Both the position numbers and the translations under genes were made by a program. A DNA stretch of 64,000 nucleotides, from contig CM064424.1 of the NCBI GenBank assembly GCA_032690845.1, positions 45,831,511 through 45,895,510 on the forward strand. Reading direction: 5' to 3'. How positions within the stretch are numbered: position 1 is the first letter of the stretch; each line of letters begins with the position of its first letter. The notes under the pieces were generated by a model. That model searched no databases. It was not told where the DNA came from and worked only from the letters and a program-made list of their open reading frames with translations. Positions 23,657 to 34,444 of this stretch are shown in pieces. This DNA is from Eleusine coracana subsp. coracana. Lineage: Eukaryota > Streptophyta > Magnoliopsida > Poales > Poaceae.

Positions 23657-26600
23657 ATGGCACCAACCACTAGTAACACTTTCAATTTGCGCTCGATTCT
23701 TGAAAAAGAAAAGCTTAGTGGAACAAACTTTATTGATTGATATCGCAACTTGAGAATTATTCTCAAGCAAGAGAAAAAGAAATATGTTCTAGAGCTTCCC
23801 TATCCTGATAATCTGTCAGAAAATGCTACTGCCGCTTAGAAAAGGGAGTATGAGAAGCATACCAATGATGCAATTGATGTTAGTTATCTCATGCTTGCCA
23901 CTATGTCCTCTGAGTTTCAGAAGCAATATGAGAAGGTGGATGCCCACAATATGATTGAGGGACTCCATGGCATGTTTGAGAACCAAGTAAGGTCTGAGAG
24001 GTACAATATCTCAAAGTCCTTATTTGCGTGCAGGCTAGCTGAAAATGGTTCTGTCAGTCCTAATGTGATCAAGATGATTGGTTACATTAAGAATCTGGAG
24101 AAACTTGGTGCTGCTCTACACCCTGATCTGGCTACATATGTGATTCTCCAATCGCTTCCCGCGAGCTATGAGCCTTTCATTTTAAACTTTCAAATGAATA
24201 GCATGGAGAAGATATTGGCTGAGTTGCATAGGATGCTTAAGACAGCTGAGGCAAGCATCAAGAAATCTGGTCCAAGTCAAGTCAACTTGGTTCAAAAGGA
24301 TAGCAGGAAGCGAAAGCGCAAGGCTAAGGTTAAGGCTACATATGAGATCTCTAGCGCTAAGCCTAAGCCTGCAGCAGCTCCTAATCCTAAACTAGCGGCT
24401 AGTGATCCTTGTTTTCACTGCAACAAAACCGGTCATTGGAAGAGGAATTGCAAGCTTTATCTAGAAGAGCTGAAGAAGAAGCATGGAGACACTTCTAATT
24501 TAGGTATAAATGTTATTGAAGTTAATAATGTTGCTACACGTCCTTATGATTCATGGGTATTTGATACCAGATCGATGATTCATACATGCAAATCATTGCA
24601 GGGGCTTAAAGAAGCAAGGAAATATGCAAAGGGTGAGGTGGATGCTCACGTTGACAATGGTGCAAAGGTTGCTGCGTTGGCCGTCGGAACTTATCCACTT
24701 TCATTACCATCAGGATTAGTTTTGGAATTAAATAATTTTTATTACATTCCCGCCATAGGCAAAAACATTATTTCTTCAAAGTGTTTGGAGGAAGATGATG
24801 GTTATGAGGTCATAATAAGGAACAAGTGTTGTTCTATTTATTTGAATGATGTTCTCTGTGGTAATTTCCCATTGGTGAATGGATTATATTACTTAGATCT
24901 TGAGAATAAGCCTATTTATAACATTAACGCGAAAAGGCTCAAGCCTAATGATTTGAATCCCACATATACTTGGCATTATCGTTTAGGTCATATAAATAAG
25001 AAGGGTATAAAGAAGCTCCATACAGATGGTCTTCTAAGTTCTTTTGATTTTGAATCAATTGATACATGTGAGTCTTGTTTACTTGGCAAAATGACTAAGT
25101 CGCCTTTCACAGGAAATAACGAGAGGGCGAGTGAACTATTGGGACTTGTACATACGGATGTATGTGGACCAATGAGTTGCACGGCCAGAGGTGGTTTTCA
25201 GTACTTCATAATTTTACCGACGACTTTAGTAGATATGGTTACTTCTACTTAATGAGGCATAAGTCTGAATCCTTTGAAAAATTCAAAGAATTTCAAAATG
25301 AAGTACAAAATCAATTGGACAAGACTATTAAACTCCTACGATCTGATCGTGGTGGTGAATATTTGAGCCATGAATTTGGTGAACATCTAAAGCAATGTGG
25401 AATTATTCTGCAATGGACTCTGCCAGGAATGCCCCAATGGAATGGAGTATCCGAACGGAGGATCCGAACCTTGTTTGACATGGTTAGGTCTTTGATGAGC
25501 CAAAGTGATCTTCCATTATCCTTCTGGAGATACGCTCTAGAAAATGCCACTTTCACACTTAATAGGGTTCCATCTAAATCCGTGGAAAGGACACCATATG
25601 AGATATGGACTGGGAAGCGTCCCGGTTTGTCTTTTCTTAAGATTTGGGGATGTGAGGCTTATGTAAAACGTATGACGTCTAATAAGCTTTCCTCCAAGTC
25701 TGATAAATGCTTCATTGTAGGATACCCTAGGGAAACCAAAGGTTATTATTTCTACAACCAGAAAGAGGGCAAAGTGTTTGTCGCTCGTAATGGTGTTTTT
25801 CTAGAGAAAGAGTTTCTCTCCAAAAGGGTAAGTGGGAGAACGGTGCAACTTGAAGAAAATGAAGAAGCTCTAGAAAATATTTCTTCTTCCACTATACCAT
25901 AATTGGATGAACAAATTGTTGTTGAACCAATTGTTAAAACACCAGCTTCGCGTAGGTCAGAAAGGGCACATCGCACTCCTAAAAAGTTCACGCTCCTAAC
26001 CACGGGTCAGCGTGATATATTATTGTTAGACAACGATGAGCCTAAGACTTATAATGAAGCAATGATGGGATCGGACTCTGACAAATGGCTTGGAGCCGTG
26101 AGATCCGAATTAGAATCCATGAGAGAAAATCAAGTTTGGAACTTGATAGATCCGCCTGATGGTGTAAAAACCATTGAGTGTAAATGGGTTTTTAAGAAAA
26201 ATATAGACATGGATGGAAATGTTCACATCTATAAGGCACGATTGGTGGTGAAAGGTTTTAAGCAAATTCAAGGGGTTGATTATGATGAGACCTTCTCGCC
26301 CGTCGCTATGCTAAAGTCTATACGGATCCTTCTAGTAATTGCCGCATTTTATGATTATGAGATATGACAAATGGATGTCAAAACGGCTTTCCTTAATGGA
26401 AACCTAAGTGAGGATGTGTATATGACACAACCTGAAGGTTTTGTCGATCCACAAAATGCTAGGAAGATATGCAAGCTTCAAAAGTCTATTTATGGACTAA
26501 AGCAAGCATCTCAAAGTTGGAATCTTCGCTTTGTTGAGGTAGTCAAAGGGTTTGGCTTCATTAAAAATGAGGAAGAGCCTTGTGTTTACAAGAAGGCTAG

Positions 26601-27612
26601 TGGGAGCGTGCTTGTCTTTCTGATCCTCTATGTGGATGACATATTGCTGATCGATAATGATATTCAAATGCTTGAAGTTGTTAAGACTTCTTTGAGAAAG
26701 AGTTTCTCTATGAAGGACTTAGGAGAGGCAGCTTACATTTTGGGCATTAAGATCTATAGAGATAGATCAAAAAGGCTAATTGGATTATGCCAAGACACGT
26801 ACATCAACAAGGTATTGAAATGGTTCAATATGCAAGATTCCAAGAAAGGTTTCTTGCCCATGTCGCATGATATTACTCTTAGCAAGACTCAGTGTCCTTC
26901 AACACCTAATGAGATAGAGAAGATGAGAGCGATCCTGTATGCTTCGGCTATCAGATCCATCATGTATGCCATAATATGTACGCGCCCAGATGTAGCTTTC
27001 GCTCTAAGCGCTGCAAGCAGGTTCCAATCAAACCTAGGAGAAGCTCACTGGGTGGCTAGTAAGAATATCCTAAAGTACTTGAGAAGAACTATGGTTATGT
27101 TCCTAGTCTATGGAGGTGAGGAAGAGCTTGTTGTAGAGGGTTACACTGATGCTAGCTTCCAAACCGATAAAGACGATTCAAGATTGCAATCTAGATATGT
27201 GTTTTGCCTCAATGGAGGCGCAGTGAGCTGGAAGAGTTCCAAGCAAGATACGGTTGCTGACTCAACAACGGAGACCGAGTACCTTGCCGCTTCAGAAGCT
27301 GCAAAGGAAGCTGTTTGGATCAGAAAATTTGTTTCTGAGTTGGGTGTGGTTCCTAGTGCGTCCAGTCCAATGGATCTCTATTGTGACAATAGTGGTGCCA
27401 TTGCGCAAGCCAAGGAGCCTAGAGCACATTAAAAGAACAAACACGTACTATGGCGTTATCACCTCATCCGGGACATTGTCGCTCGAGATGATGTAAAGAT
27501 ATGCAAGGTGCACACGGATTTAAACATCGCTGATCCGTTGACAAAGCCTCTCTCTCAGCCCAAGCATGAGGCACATATGAGATCCATGGGTATTAGATAT
27601 CTGCATGATTAA
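23657..27612 (+). pseudogene. Copia Gag-Pol polyprotein, broken by several stops
   Basis: Starts ATG at 23657. Lesions: TGA at 23738 (codon 28), TAG at 23837 (codon 61), a 1 bp frameshift near 25215, TAA at 25900, TGA at 26365 and TAA at 27430. Gag ends with zinc knuckle CFHCNKTGHWKRNC (24410-24451). The protease site reads DTR (24563-24571) instead of DTG or DSG. Integrase has HYRLGHINKKG with CESC, then VHTDVCGPM and LRSDRGGEYLS. RT has YKARLVVKGF, QMDVKTAFLNG and YVDD (26629-26640). RNase H has GYTDASFQTDKDD and ADSTTETEYLA. The 3' end reads MGIRYLHD. The number of lesions shows that it is long dead. Confidence 0.93.
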
Positions 27613-28534
27613 TGTATAAGAGATTGTGTAATGTCTATGTTTATGTGTGATTGAATAAAGTGTTATTCTGTTCTATGGATAATAATTATTGTATTGATTG
27701 ACAAGTACGTGACTTGTTTGTGAAACTTATTGTTTTTCAAAATATTATCCTAAATGATCCCTAGTTCCTTATCATTATGTGGGACAATGATGATTCATGG
27801 ACTAGCACATGTATTGGTTGATGATTAAGTTTCACAAATCATTGATATGGAGATATCAAATCAATAATATGGACACATGTTGGAGAACATGGTGTTGGAT
27901 TGACCCACTAAAAGACTCTGCTAAGATGTTATATTTGTGCCATCATCATTTGTTATCTTGAATGATGTACCTTCGGGATCCTTAGACCTGAGATCGTCAT
28001 TGATCTCCAGAATACGTAGTAGCACACTTAGGGGTTACCAAACGCTACTCCGTAACTGGGTAGTCATAAAGGTAGCTTTTGGGTATGTTATGAAACATGT
28101 CATGGGGTGTGAGCGGTCAAGATGAAATTTGCCCCTCCTAATAACAGGAGAGATATCTCTGTGCCCCTCGAGTTAGATGGATTTGGAAGTGCATGACCAT
28201 GCCAATGTGATTAAAAGTTAATCACGATGACTAAGAGTTAGTCATGATAAATCCACTTGACACTCGAGTGAATGGTCAAGCTATTACAGAGATGGCACGT
28301 ATCTCGCCTTGAGCTTGACTGATATCATGAGGCAAAGGGGTCGCTGAATGCGTATGTCAAAGGTTCAGCCGATATGATCTTTATGTGTATACGAGAATCA
28401 GTATGTGCTGCTAGGTGCCGCTATTGATTTATAATTTGAAAGGGGGTTTTCACATCATTGTCGTGTACATGTGAACCTAACGGGTCACACATTTAACGGG
28501 TTCAAACATCACTTGTCTATGTGATTGTCCCTAG

Positions 28535-28548
28535 TAAAAGTGGGAGCT
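28535..28548 (+). promoter_or_regulatory. Copia polypurine tract
   Basis: AAAAGTGGGAGCT directly abuts the 3' LTR, the expected plus-strand primer site. Confidence 0.8.
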
Positions 28549-29046
28549 TGTTGGAGAGATGCCAAAGAGACATTACAGATTTGATCCGTATGTGAGGGTC
28601 ATACGGATATTGATCCATATGGGATTAGTCCACTAATGGGCCAACTTTTCGAGGCCTATTAGAAGAGTCTATATAAGTGGAGGCGGGGCAAGGGGTACGT
28701 GTACCCACGAGTCCATAACCCTAGCCGCCGCGCTCCTCTCTCTCGCCCACAACCCTAACCGTGTTGCCGGTGCTAGCATGTCACGCACGGTGCTCCAACC
28801 CCATACATGTGGATACCGCAAGGAGACGCTGTTGTTGCTGTGGTGCCAAAAGGCTGAACTAGGAGTTGACGTGATCGACTACTTCCTCTACACCGACACG
28901 CGACTTTGTTGGACGGGCTGTTCTAATATTCGCTTCCGCTCCGCTGTGCGTCTAGTAGTAACAATCCACGATCCTCTCCTTACAAGGTTTGCTGGTTGAA
29001 TAGTAGAAATTATTTCTAACTATCGTACCCTCTCCATTCCCCAACA
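28549..29046 (+). repeat. Copia 3' LTR
   Basis: 498 bp partner of 21828-22333, ending CCCCAACA, followed by the CGATT flank. Confidence 0.95.
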
Positions 29047-30097
29047 CGATTCCGTCCACCACGCACCAGGAATCAAGAGGCAAAAAGGTCAGGGACGAGC
29101 TGTAGTGTATTGCGCACGCGATAGAGCAAGAATGGGACGATGAGACTCACCGAGGAGACCGAATTTCAGACCAGCAGCAGCATGCACGCCGAGAAGGGTT
29201 GCGCCAGAAAAACTTCAAATCCGGTGAGCACACGCAAGGATTCGAGGGACCATGTCTTGGAGGAGGTTGAGGACTTCCTTGCACATGTTTTGGTCGCCGG
29301 ATTTGTGCAGGGATGCAGCGAGCTGGCCGGGCAACGAGGAAGAACCGGCAGCAGCCATGGCTGGCGTGTGTTTCAGACCAAGCAAGAAAAGAATGGAGAG
29401 GCCAGGGGAGTGCGGGAGAGAGAGAGGGAAATAGTGGGGAGGAGAACAGTGAGGCCGCTCGACATCGAGCACTCTGCCGCCCCTGGTGGCCAATCGAGGA
29501 AGATGGAGGCTGACGGAGCAGTTGACAAGTGGGTCCATGCCCAATTGAATTTTTCAAATTTTGCAAACTGCTGGAGCTTGTTATTTTCATAGAATTTTAA
29601 TCAAGAGCTGATCAGTGGGAACCACAAACATGGTTAGACTCGACAAGATGTGTAGAAAATTAAGAAAATAAGTTTGAACTTTGGATCATGTTGGAAATTA
29701 AAAGGGATTTCTTCAAAGTGTGACTTTTTTTTGGGACTTTTAGTAATTATTTGGGCTATTAAATGAATGAATACAAATCTGAGAAGTTCCTCAAATTTCT
29801 ATTCCACCATGGTCTAGAACATATATTTTTCATGGACCTAATTGATGTTGAAAAATTTGGACTTGTAGTTCAAGTGACATTCAAATTTGATTAAATTCCA
29901 CTTCAATTAAATTCAAGTAAGCTCATACTTTTAGTAGAGGTTCCTAATCCTGTTAAAGTTGTGCCTAGGGTGCTGTACTAGCAAATTGGATGCCAGGGGT
30001 GTCACTACTGTATTTGCTTCCCTCTCGCAGTGCTCCATCGACACTGAGTTAGAACCATTCCAGATCAAGTTTTTATCTTTCTTTTTAATATGGTCTC

Positions 30098-30520
30098 TTT
30101 TGAAACAAAGGAAAAATGTAGGAATTTTAGAGAATTGAAACCCTATAGGAAATTTTCCTATGAAACCCTATTGGAAATTGAGCTCATGCAAATCCTAGGA
30201 AATTCTTATGTAATGCTAGTAGGATTTTCAAAACAAAGCAATAAGAAAAACATAGGATTTGAAGTGCATAAAATTTACAATCATACAAGAATTTAGAATG
30301 CATGAAATCTTTTCATATAGCGGTTGAATTAGAGGAGAGAGAATGACACAAAAGAAACTTTCCAAGAGGTTGATCCCTTGCTAGAATTCTTCCAAAATTG
30401 CTATGGAGAAAAGCATCCCACATGAATTTCATAGGATTTGTTTCAAAGGACTTCATAGAAAATTTTCCTATATGATTTCGATCCCCTAAAATTCTTACAC
30501 TTTTTCTTTGTTTCAACTGA
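30098..30520. mobile_element. Foldback MITE with long inverted repeats
   Basis: The left arm starts near TTGAAACAAAGGAAAAATGT (30100) and the right arm, reverse complemented, reads TTGAAACAAAGAAAAAGTGT (from 30516 inward). The arms pair for roughly 100 bp, with repeated TAGGAAATTTTCCTAT words. No coding capacity. I could not settle the target duplication, so the superfamily is open. Confidence 0.7.
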
Positions 30521-30574
30521 TACATGGATAAGTTCATTATTATAAAACTTTAGATCAAATGAAGAGGCCAAGGA

Positions 30575-30852
30575 TATGACATCCTGATCCAAGGCTTAAT
30601 AGGATTGGTAGAATAATCATATCAACAAGTTATAACTTTTTTGTAAAATTTTGTCTCCAAAGAACTCTATGGCTAAGCGTGCTTGGCCCGATGAAATTGA
30701 AGGATGCGTAACCGACCATAAAGTTCTTTCCAAGTGCACATGAGTAAGGACAAAGTATGGAGAAACGACTTGTCTTGGCCTATGAGAGAAGCCTTGACAT
30801 ACTAGAGAGCTGTTAGTTATAAGCGGGCCTGGCCCAAGGGCGGGACATTATA
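30575..30852 (+). repeat. TRIM left LTR
   Basis: 278 bp, starting TATGACATCCTGATCC (first dinucleotide mutated from TG) and ending GGGACATTATA. Pairs with 31736-32014. Confidence 0.8.
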
Positions 30853-30942
30853 GTTGATATCAGAGCCGACTCTTACGGATTCATAGGCACGTGGGGTCGT
30901 AGTTGCACAGGAATGATGTGCTTGGCTAGTATAGGTCTAGAG

Positions 30943-31215
30943 TGTAGTGTCTCGCCCCTCCGAGGTCAGGCTCGCTTACACCTGGCAACTCTTTAGTACC
31001 TCAAGACTGCCCTCACAGACCAACACGAGTCTTTTCTATGCACTTTGTCCTCACTCATGCGCACCCGGAAATAACTTTCCGGTCGGTCACTCATCCTCTA
31101 GGCCAAGCACACTTAACTTTGGAGTTCTTTAGAGATGAGCTTATAGAAAAGAAGTTATAACTTATTGGTATGAGTATTCTATCAATCCTATTAAGCCCTG
31201 AGCTAGGATATCACA
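30943..31215 (-). repeat. Inverted TRIM LTR copy, near complete
   Basis: On the minus strand it starts TGTGATATCCTAGCTCAGGG at 31215 and ends near 30943. The flanking purine stretch (31216 onward, minus strand CTAAGGGGAG) is also present, so it carries the 3' LTR side of a related element in reverse. Confidence 0.75.
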
Positions 31216-31362
31216 CTCCCCTTAGAAGATCGATGTCCTCGTCGATCAACCCCATCAGGCCGACCCGGCCCGTGTAAGACGAGCCATGCTGTGTCAGACA
31301 GACGGGCCGTGCCAGCCCGTTCAACCTATGGCCCGGCCCATGACGGGCCTGGCACAACCCGT

Positions 31363-31616
31363 TGGCCAGGTATACTTACACCTGGCAGCTCTCTAGGACC
31401 ACAAGATTGCCCTCACAGACCAATACGAGTCTTTTTTTGTGTAGTTTGTCCTTACTCGTGCGCACCCGGGAATAACTTTCCGGTCGGCCACCCATCCTCC
31501 AGGCCAAACATGCTTAACTTTAGAGTTCTTTAGAGATAAGCTTCCAGAAAAGAAGTTGCAACTTGTTTGTATGAGTATTCTATCAATCCTATTAAGCCCT
31601 GAGCTAGGATATCATA
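31363..31616 (-). repeat. Inverted TRIM LTR copy, truncated
   Basis: On the minus strand it begins near 31616 (TATGATATCCTAGCTCAGGG) and stops short of the LTR end near 31363. It is most similar to the copy at 30943-31215. Confidence 0.7.
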
Positions 31617-31735
31617 TAGAGTGATCACACAACATAGCACATGCGCTGGTATTGGGCACACAAACATGCTCAAGAGGGGACGTTCTTGGCCTAGGGTTTA
31701 CCAACGAGGACGTCAGTCTTCTAAGGGGATAAGCG

Positions 31736-32014
31736 TGTGACATCCTGACCCAAGATTTAATAGGATTGATAGAATAGTCATACCAACAAGTTGTAAATTC
31801 TTTTTCGAAAGCTCATCTCTAAAGAACTCTAAGGTTAAGCATGCTTGACCTAGAGAAATGTAGAGATGGGTGACTGACGGGAAAGTTCTTCCCGAGTGCG
31901 TATGAGTGGGGATAAAGTGCATAAAAAGACTTGTGTTCGTATATGAGAGAAGTATTGAGATCCTAGAGAGCTGTGAAGTATAAGCGAGCCTGACTCCGAG
32001 GGTGGGATGTTACA
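31736..32014 (+). repeat. TRIM right LTR
   Basis: 279 bp, TGTGACATCCTGACCC...GGGATGTTACA, followed by the AAGGA duplication. Confidence 0.85.
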
Positions 32015-32019
32015 AAGGA

Positions 32020-32760
32020 ATCCGCCATCTGTTATATGTAGTGATCTTCATAGTAATAAATTCAATCAGTCTGCATGCCATCTTCATCATAGACGGGCCT
32101 AGTATGTCCACCTTAAGATCACCTGCACCTACATAAAAAACGATATAGTTACTTTGTCAAACATCATATTATTTTAATATAGTCAAATTTCGCAACATAA
32201 AGCGCATACACCTCTCTAGGTCAAACTCTTTATTTGTTTCCTGGTTGCTCCCAACCAGTCAGTAAACAAATGTTAAAAGCTATCATATACTAAATGATAA
32301 TAAAAAATAAATGTGGAATAGTTTCACACATATTACAAAAACAATATTTATCACATCCTTTCCAATTATGTTTAACACAACTATATTTTAGTAATATTAC
32401 TCCCTTAAAAAGGTACACATAAATACCTTAATCTTAAGTGAAATTTTTATTTTTCAAATATTTATATTGTAGGGAAAATGTTATACTAAAAGTTGAGCTC
32501 TATATATATATTTTATAGAGAAGGATCCATTTGGTGTAGCGTTATAGAGTCTTTTTGATACGAAAGATTTATGTTTGTAATGGGTCCATAATCTTTCTCC
32601 AAATACAAGGTTTTCACCTATGAGTGCTCTTCGAAAGGTTGCATTCAAAGGCAAAAAATATATAACTAATTATGTTGTTATATTTTTTCTTCTCGCAATG
32701 TTATATAAACTAGGAAACCTATCTTTTAAACATAGATTACCTAGCTAATAATCCTCCGAA
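32020..32760 (-). pseudogene. Degenerate LINE zf-RVT fragment
   Basis: On the minus strand broken frames read PLNATFRRALIGENLVFG, then KIKVFMCTFL, then NWKGCDKYCFCNMCETIPHLFF. This is the same order as the zinc-binding domain of the LINEs at 6012-6560 and 58592-59330. Stops and frameshifts are dense, so it is an old relic. Ends are approximate. Confidence 0.65.
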
Positions 32761-33754
32761 AAACTAACCTCTGAACCACAGCCTAGTTGAAAGGACACTA
32801 GTTACATAAAGTTATTCTTGACTCGAAGTAAGGTAATCCAAAATAGGAGCTTTCAGTTGTATGTTGTACTTGAGAGAGTGTCTCATTTCTTAAGTATTTA
32901 TTGTGATACCAAGTATTTTTAGTAGTATGTATAGTGACATATTACAGATGATAAAAAGTATTTTGCTACTCCTCTTATATTATTGATTGAACAAGTAGCC
33001 ATCCGGTTCTAGTTGTAATTGACAATGCTCAGTTTATGATTAATTTAAGATTTCTATATAATCAACTGAAAAGTTTAATACAACTGATCATGTCTCTTAG
33101 TGTTGGTTGAGAACATTTGAGTCTCATTTCTGCTATATATTGTTGTCAGATTTATGCTAATAATAAAAGATCTCTAACGCCTCATGTCTACACCCGCTAG
33201 GCCTGACTTGCATTTTGAGTGGACCTCACATACCCATCAACCTATTTACGTTTTTGTATTTGCTTTGTGTAAAAGGGCTAACCCAATGTTGATGGTGGTG
33301 TACAACCTAGCTTTATATCACGCATTCCTTCCACTAGACTCGACTACATTCCTACCTCGTTATACACACAAGTGCTCATGTATCACTATAGACCTAATCT
33401 CAATTGGTTATGATATTCCACAGTATATAAAGGATGAAGTGCATTGATGATTTTCTTCAAGTGACCTAGAATTGCTTGTTTTGTTATATAAGACATGTTC
33501 GGTCGCTGCGTTCATCGATTTACCTAAGAAAATTGGGTGTCATCAGAAAATTGCACATGACGCGTGGCTTAGTTGTTTGGGGATAATTAGCGCCCGTCCT
33601 CTCCATATTTTAATTCAGTTTTAGTTAAGGGCAGTAGAATCATCTTTTCTTTCAGGAGTTTAGGAAAAAATAAAAATAAAAATTTCGAGGGAGAGGATAA
33701 TGGTATGAATTAGAGGACAAGAGCCCATGTTATCTGGCGAATCTAATGAACACT
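32761..33754. other. No gene recognised
   Basis: AT-rich sequence. The ORF at 33184-33447 shows no family motif. I see no TIR or LTR here. Confidence 0.4.
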
Positions 33755-34086
33755 CACTATGAAAAAAAGATATAAAAATAACACCTTAATTAGTGATGCT
33801 TCTAAAAAGAAGCATCACTAATACATAGTAGTGACACGTGAAAACTGGACGCGTCACTAAACCAAGTTCCTCCATTAAGACACGTCACTAATGACTTCGT
33901 AATAGTGATGCTTCTACTTTTGACGAGTCACTAATAACGGGAGCCTGTAATTAGTGATGTTGCTCAAGGTAATGTGTCACCTATGTATTTGGGCCCGCAC
34001 CCAAAAATTAAATTAAACTAGGTTCATAGCCTTCGCATCCTCCGCGTCCACCCTGCTCTCTCTACCCACTCCCTTCCCTGCGCCCT

Positions 34087-34121
34087 TCTCTTCTCTTCTC
34101 TTCTCTTCTCTTCTCTTCTCT

Positions 34122-34158
<37 letters not shown>

Positions 34159-34160
34159 TC
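34087..34160. repeat. (TTCTC)n and (CT)n microsatellite
   Basis: Seven or so TTCTC units merge into a CT dinucleotide tract. It lies in the CACTA interior just before the solo LTR. Confidence 0.9.
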
Positions 34161-34444
34161 CCTAGCGCCGCCCCTTGCAATGCCCCCGCCAGCGTGATCC
34201 ATCTCCTCCCGCGACGCCCCCTTCTTCTCCCTCCACCATCGCCAGAGCAGCTCACTAGCACTACTTCCGCCAACGCTGGAGTAGCCTTGCCCCCCACCTC
34301 GCAATGACCTCGCGAGTCCTCCTCGTCAACCAGAGCCGCTGCGCCCCCACCTCGCCAGAGTAGCCGCGCCTCCACCTCACTCCGACCTCGTGCCTCCTCC
34401 TCGTCAAACCAAGCCGCCGCACCACCACACCCTCATTGGAGTAG

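Larger units (their letters stand above)
21828..29046 (+). mobile_element. Full-length Ty1-copia LTR retrotransposon (inactive)
   Basis: The 5' LTR is 21828-22333 and the 3' LTR 28549-29046, both TGTTGGAGAG...CCCCAACA. The flanks are CCATT (21823-21827) and CGATT (29047-29051), a 5 bp duplication with one change. The PBS follows the 5' LTR and a purine tract precedes the 3' LTR. Gag-Pol order is Gag, PR, IN, RT, RNase H (integrase before RT), which defines copia. The leader 22334-23656 and the 3' region 27613-28534 are non-coding. Confidence 0.95.
18510..30008. mobile_element. Large LTR-like block (gypsy type) split by the copia element
   Basis: Bases about 18510-21827 and 29047-30008 (about 4.3 kb together) look like one long LTR related to the solo LTR at 34445-38373. 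Shared words include CTCAGCAAAACT(A/T)ACCCGT and GCAGTGA(T/A)CAAG with ACTCGTTACTG. The end GGGGTGTCACT near 30008 and the start AGTGACGTCT near 18517 would be the inverted tips. Tips and duplication are not clean, so the ends are approximate. ORFs inside, such as 29140-29592, show no family features. Confidence 0.5.
30575..32014 (+). mobile_element. TRIM-like small LTR element with extra inverted LTR copies
   Basis: Direct LTRs at 30575-30852 and 31736-32014 are flanked by a perfect 5 bp duplication AAGGA (30570-30574 and 32015-32019). A tRNA-Met-type PBS, TTGATATCAGAGCC, starts at 30854. The interior (about 880 bp) has no gag or pol and contains two more LTR copies in reverse orientation (30943-31215 and 31363-31616). 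A purine stretch CTAAGGGGATAAGCG precedes the right LTR. Short length, lack of coding and PBS fit terminal-repeat retrotransposons in miniature. Confidence 0.8.

Noticed and set aside
29140..29592. A 150-codon plus-strand ORF and a 147-codon minus-strand ORF
   Set aside because: They mirror each other in a GC-rich LTR segment with an (AG)n tract; no motif recognised.
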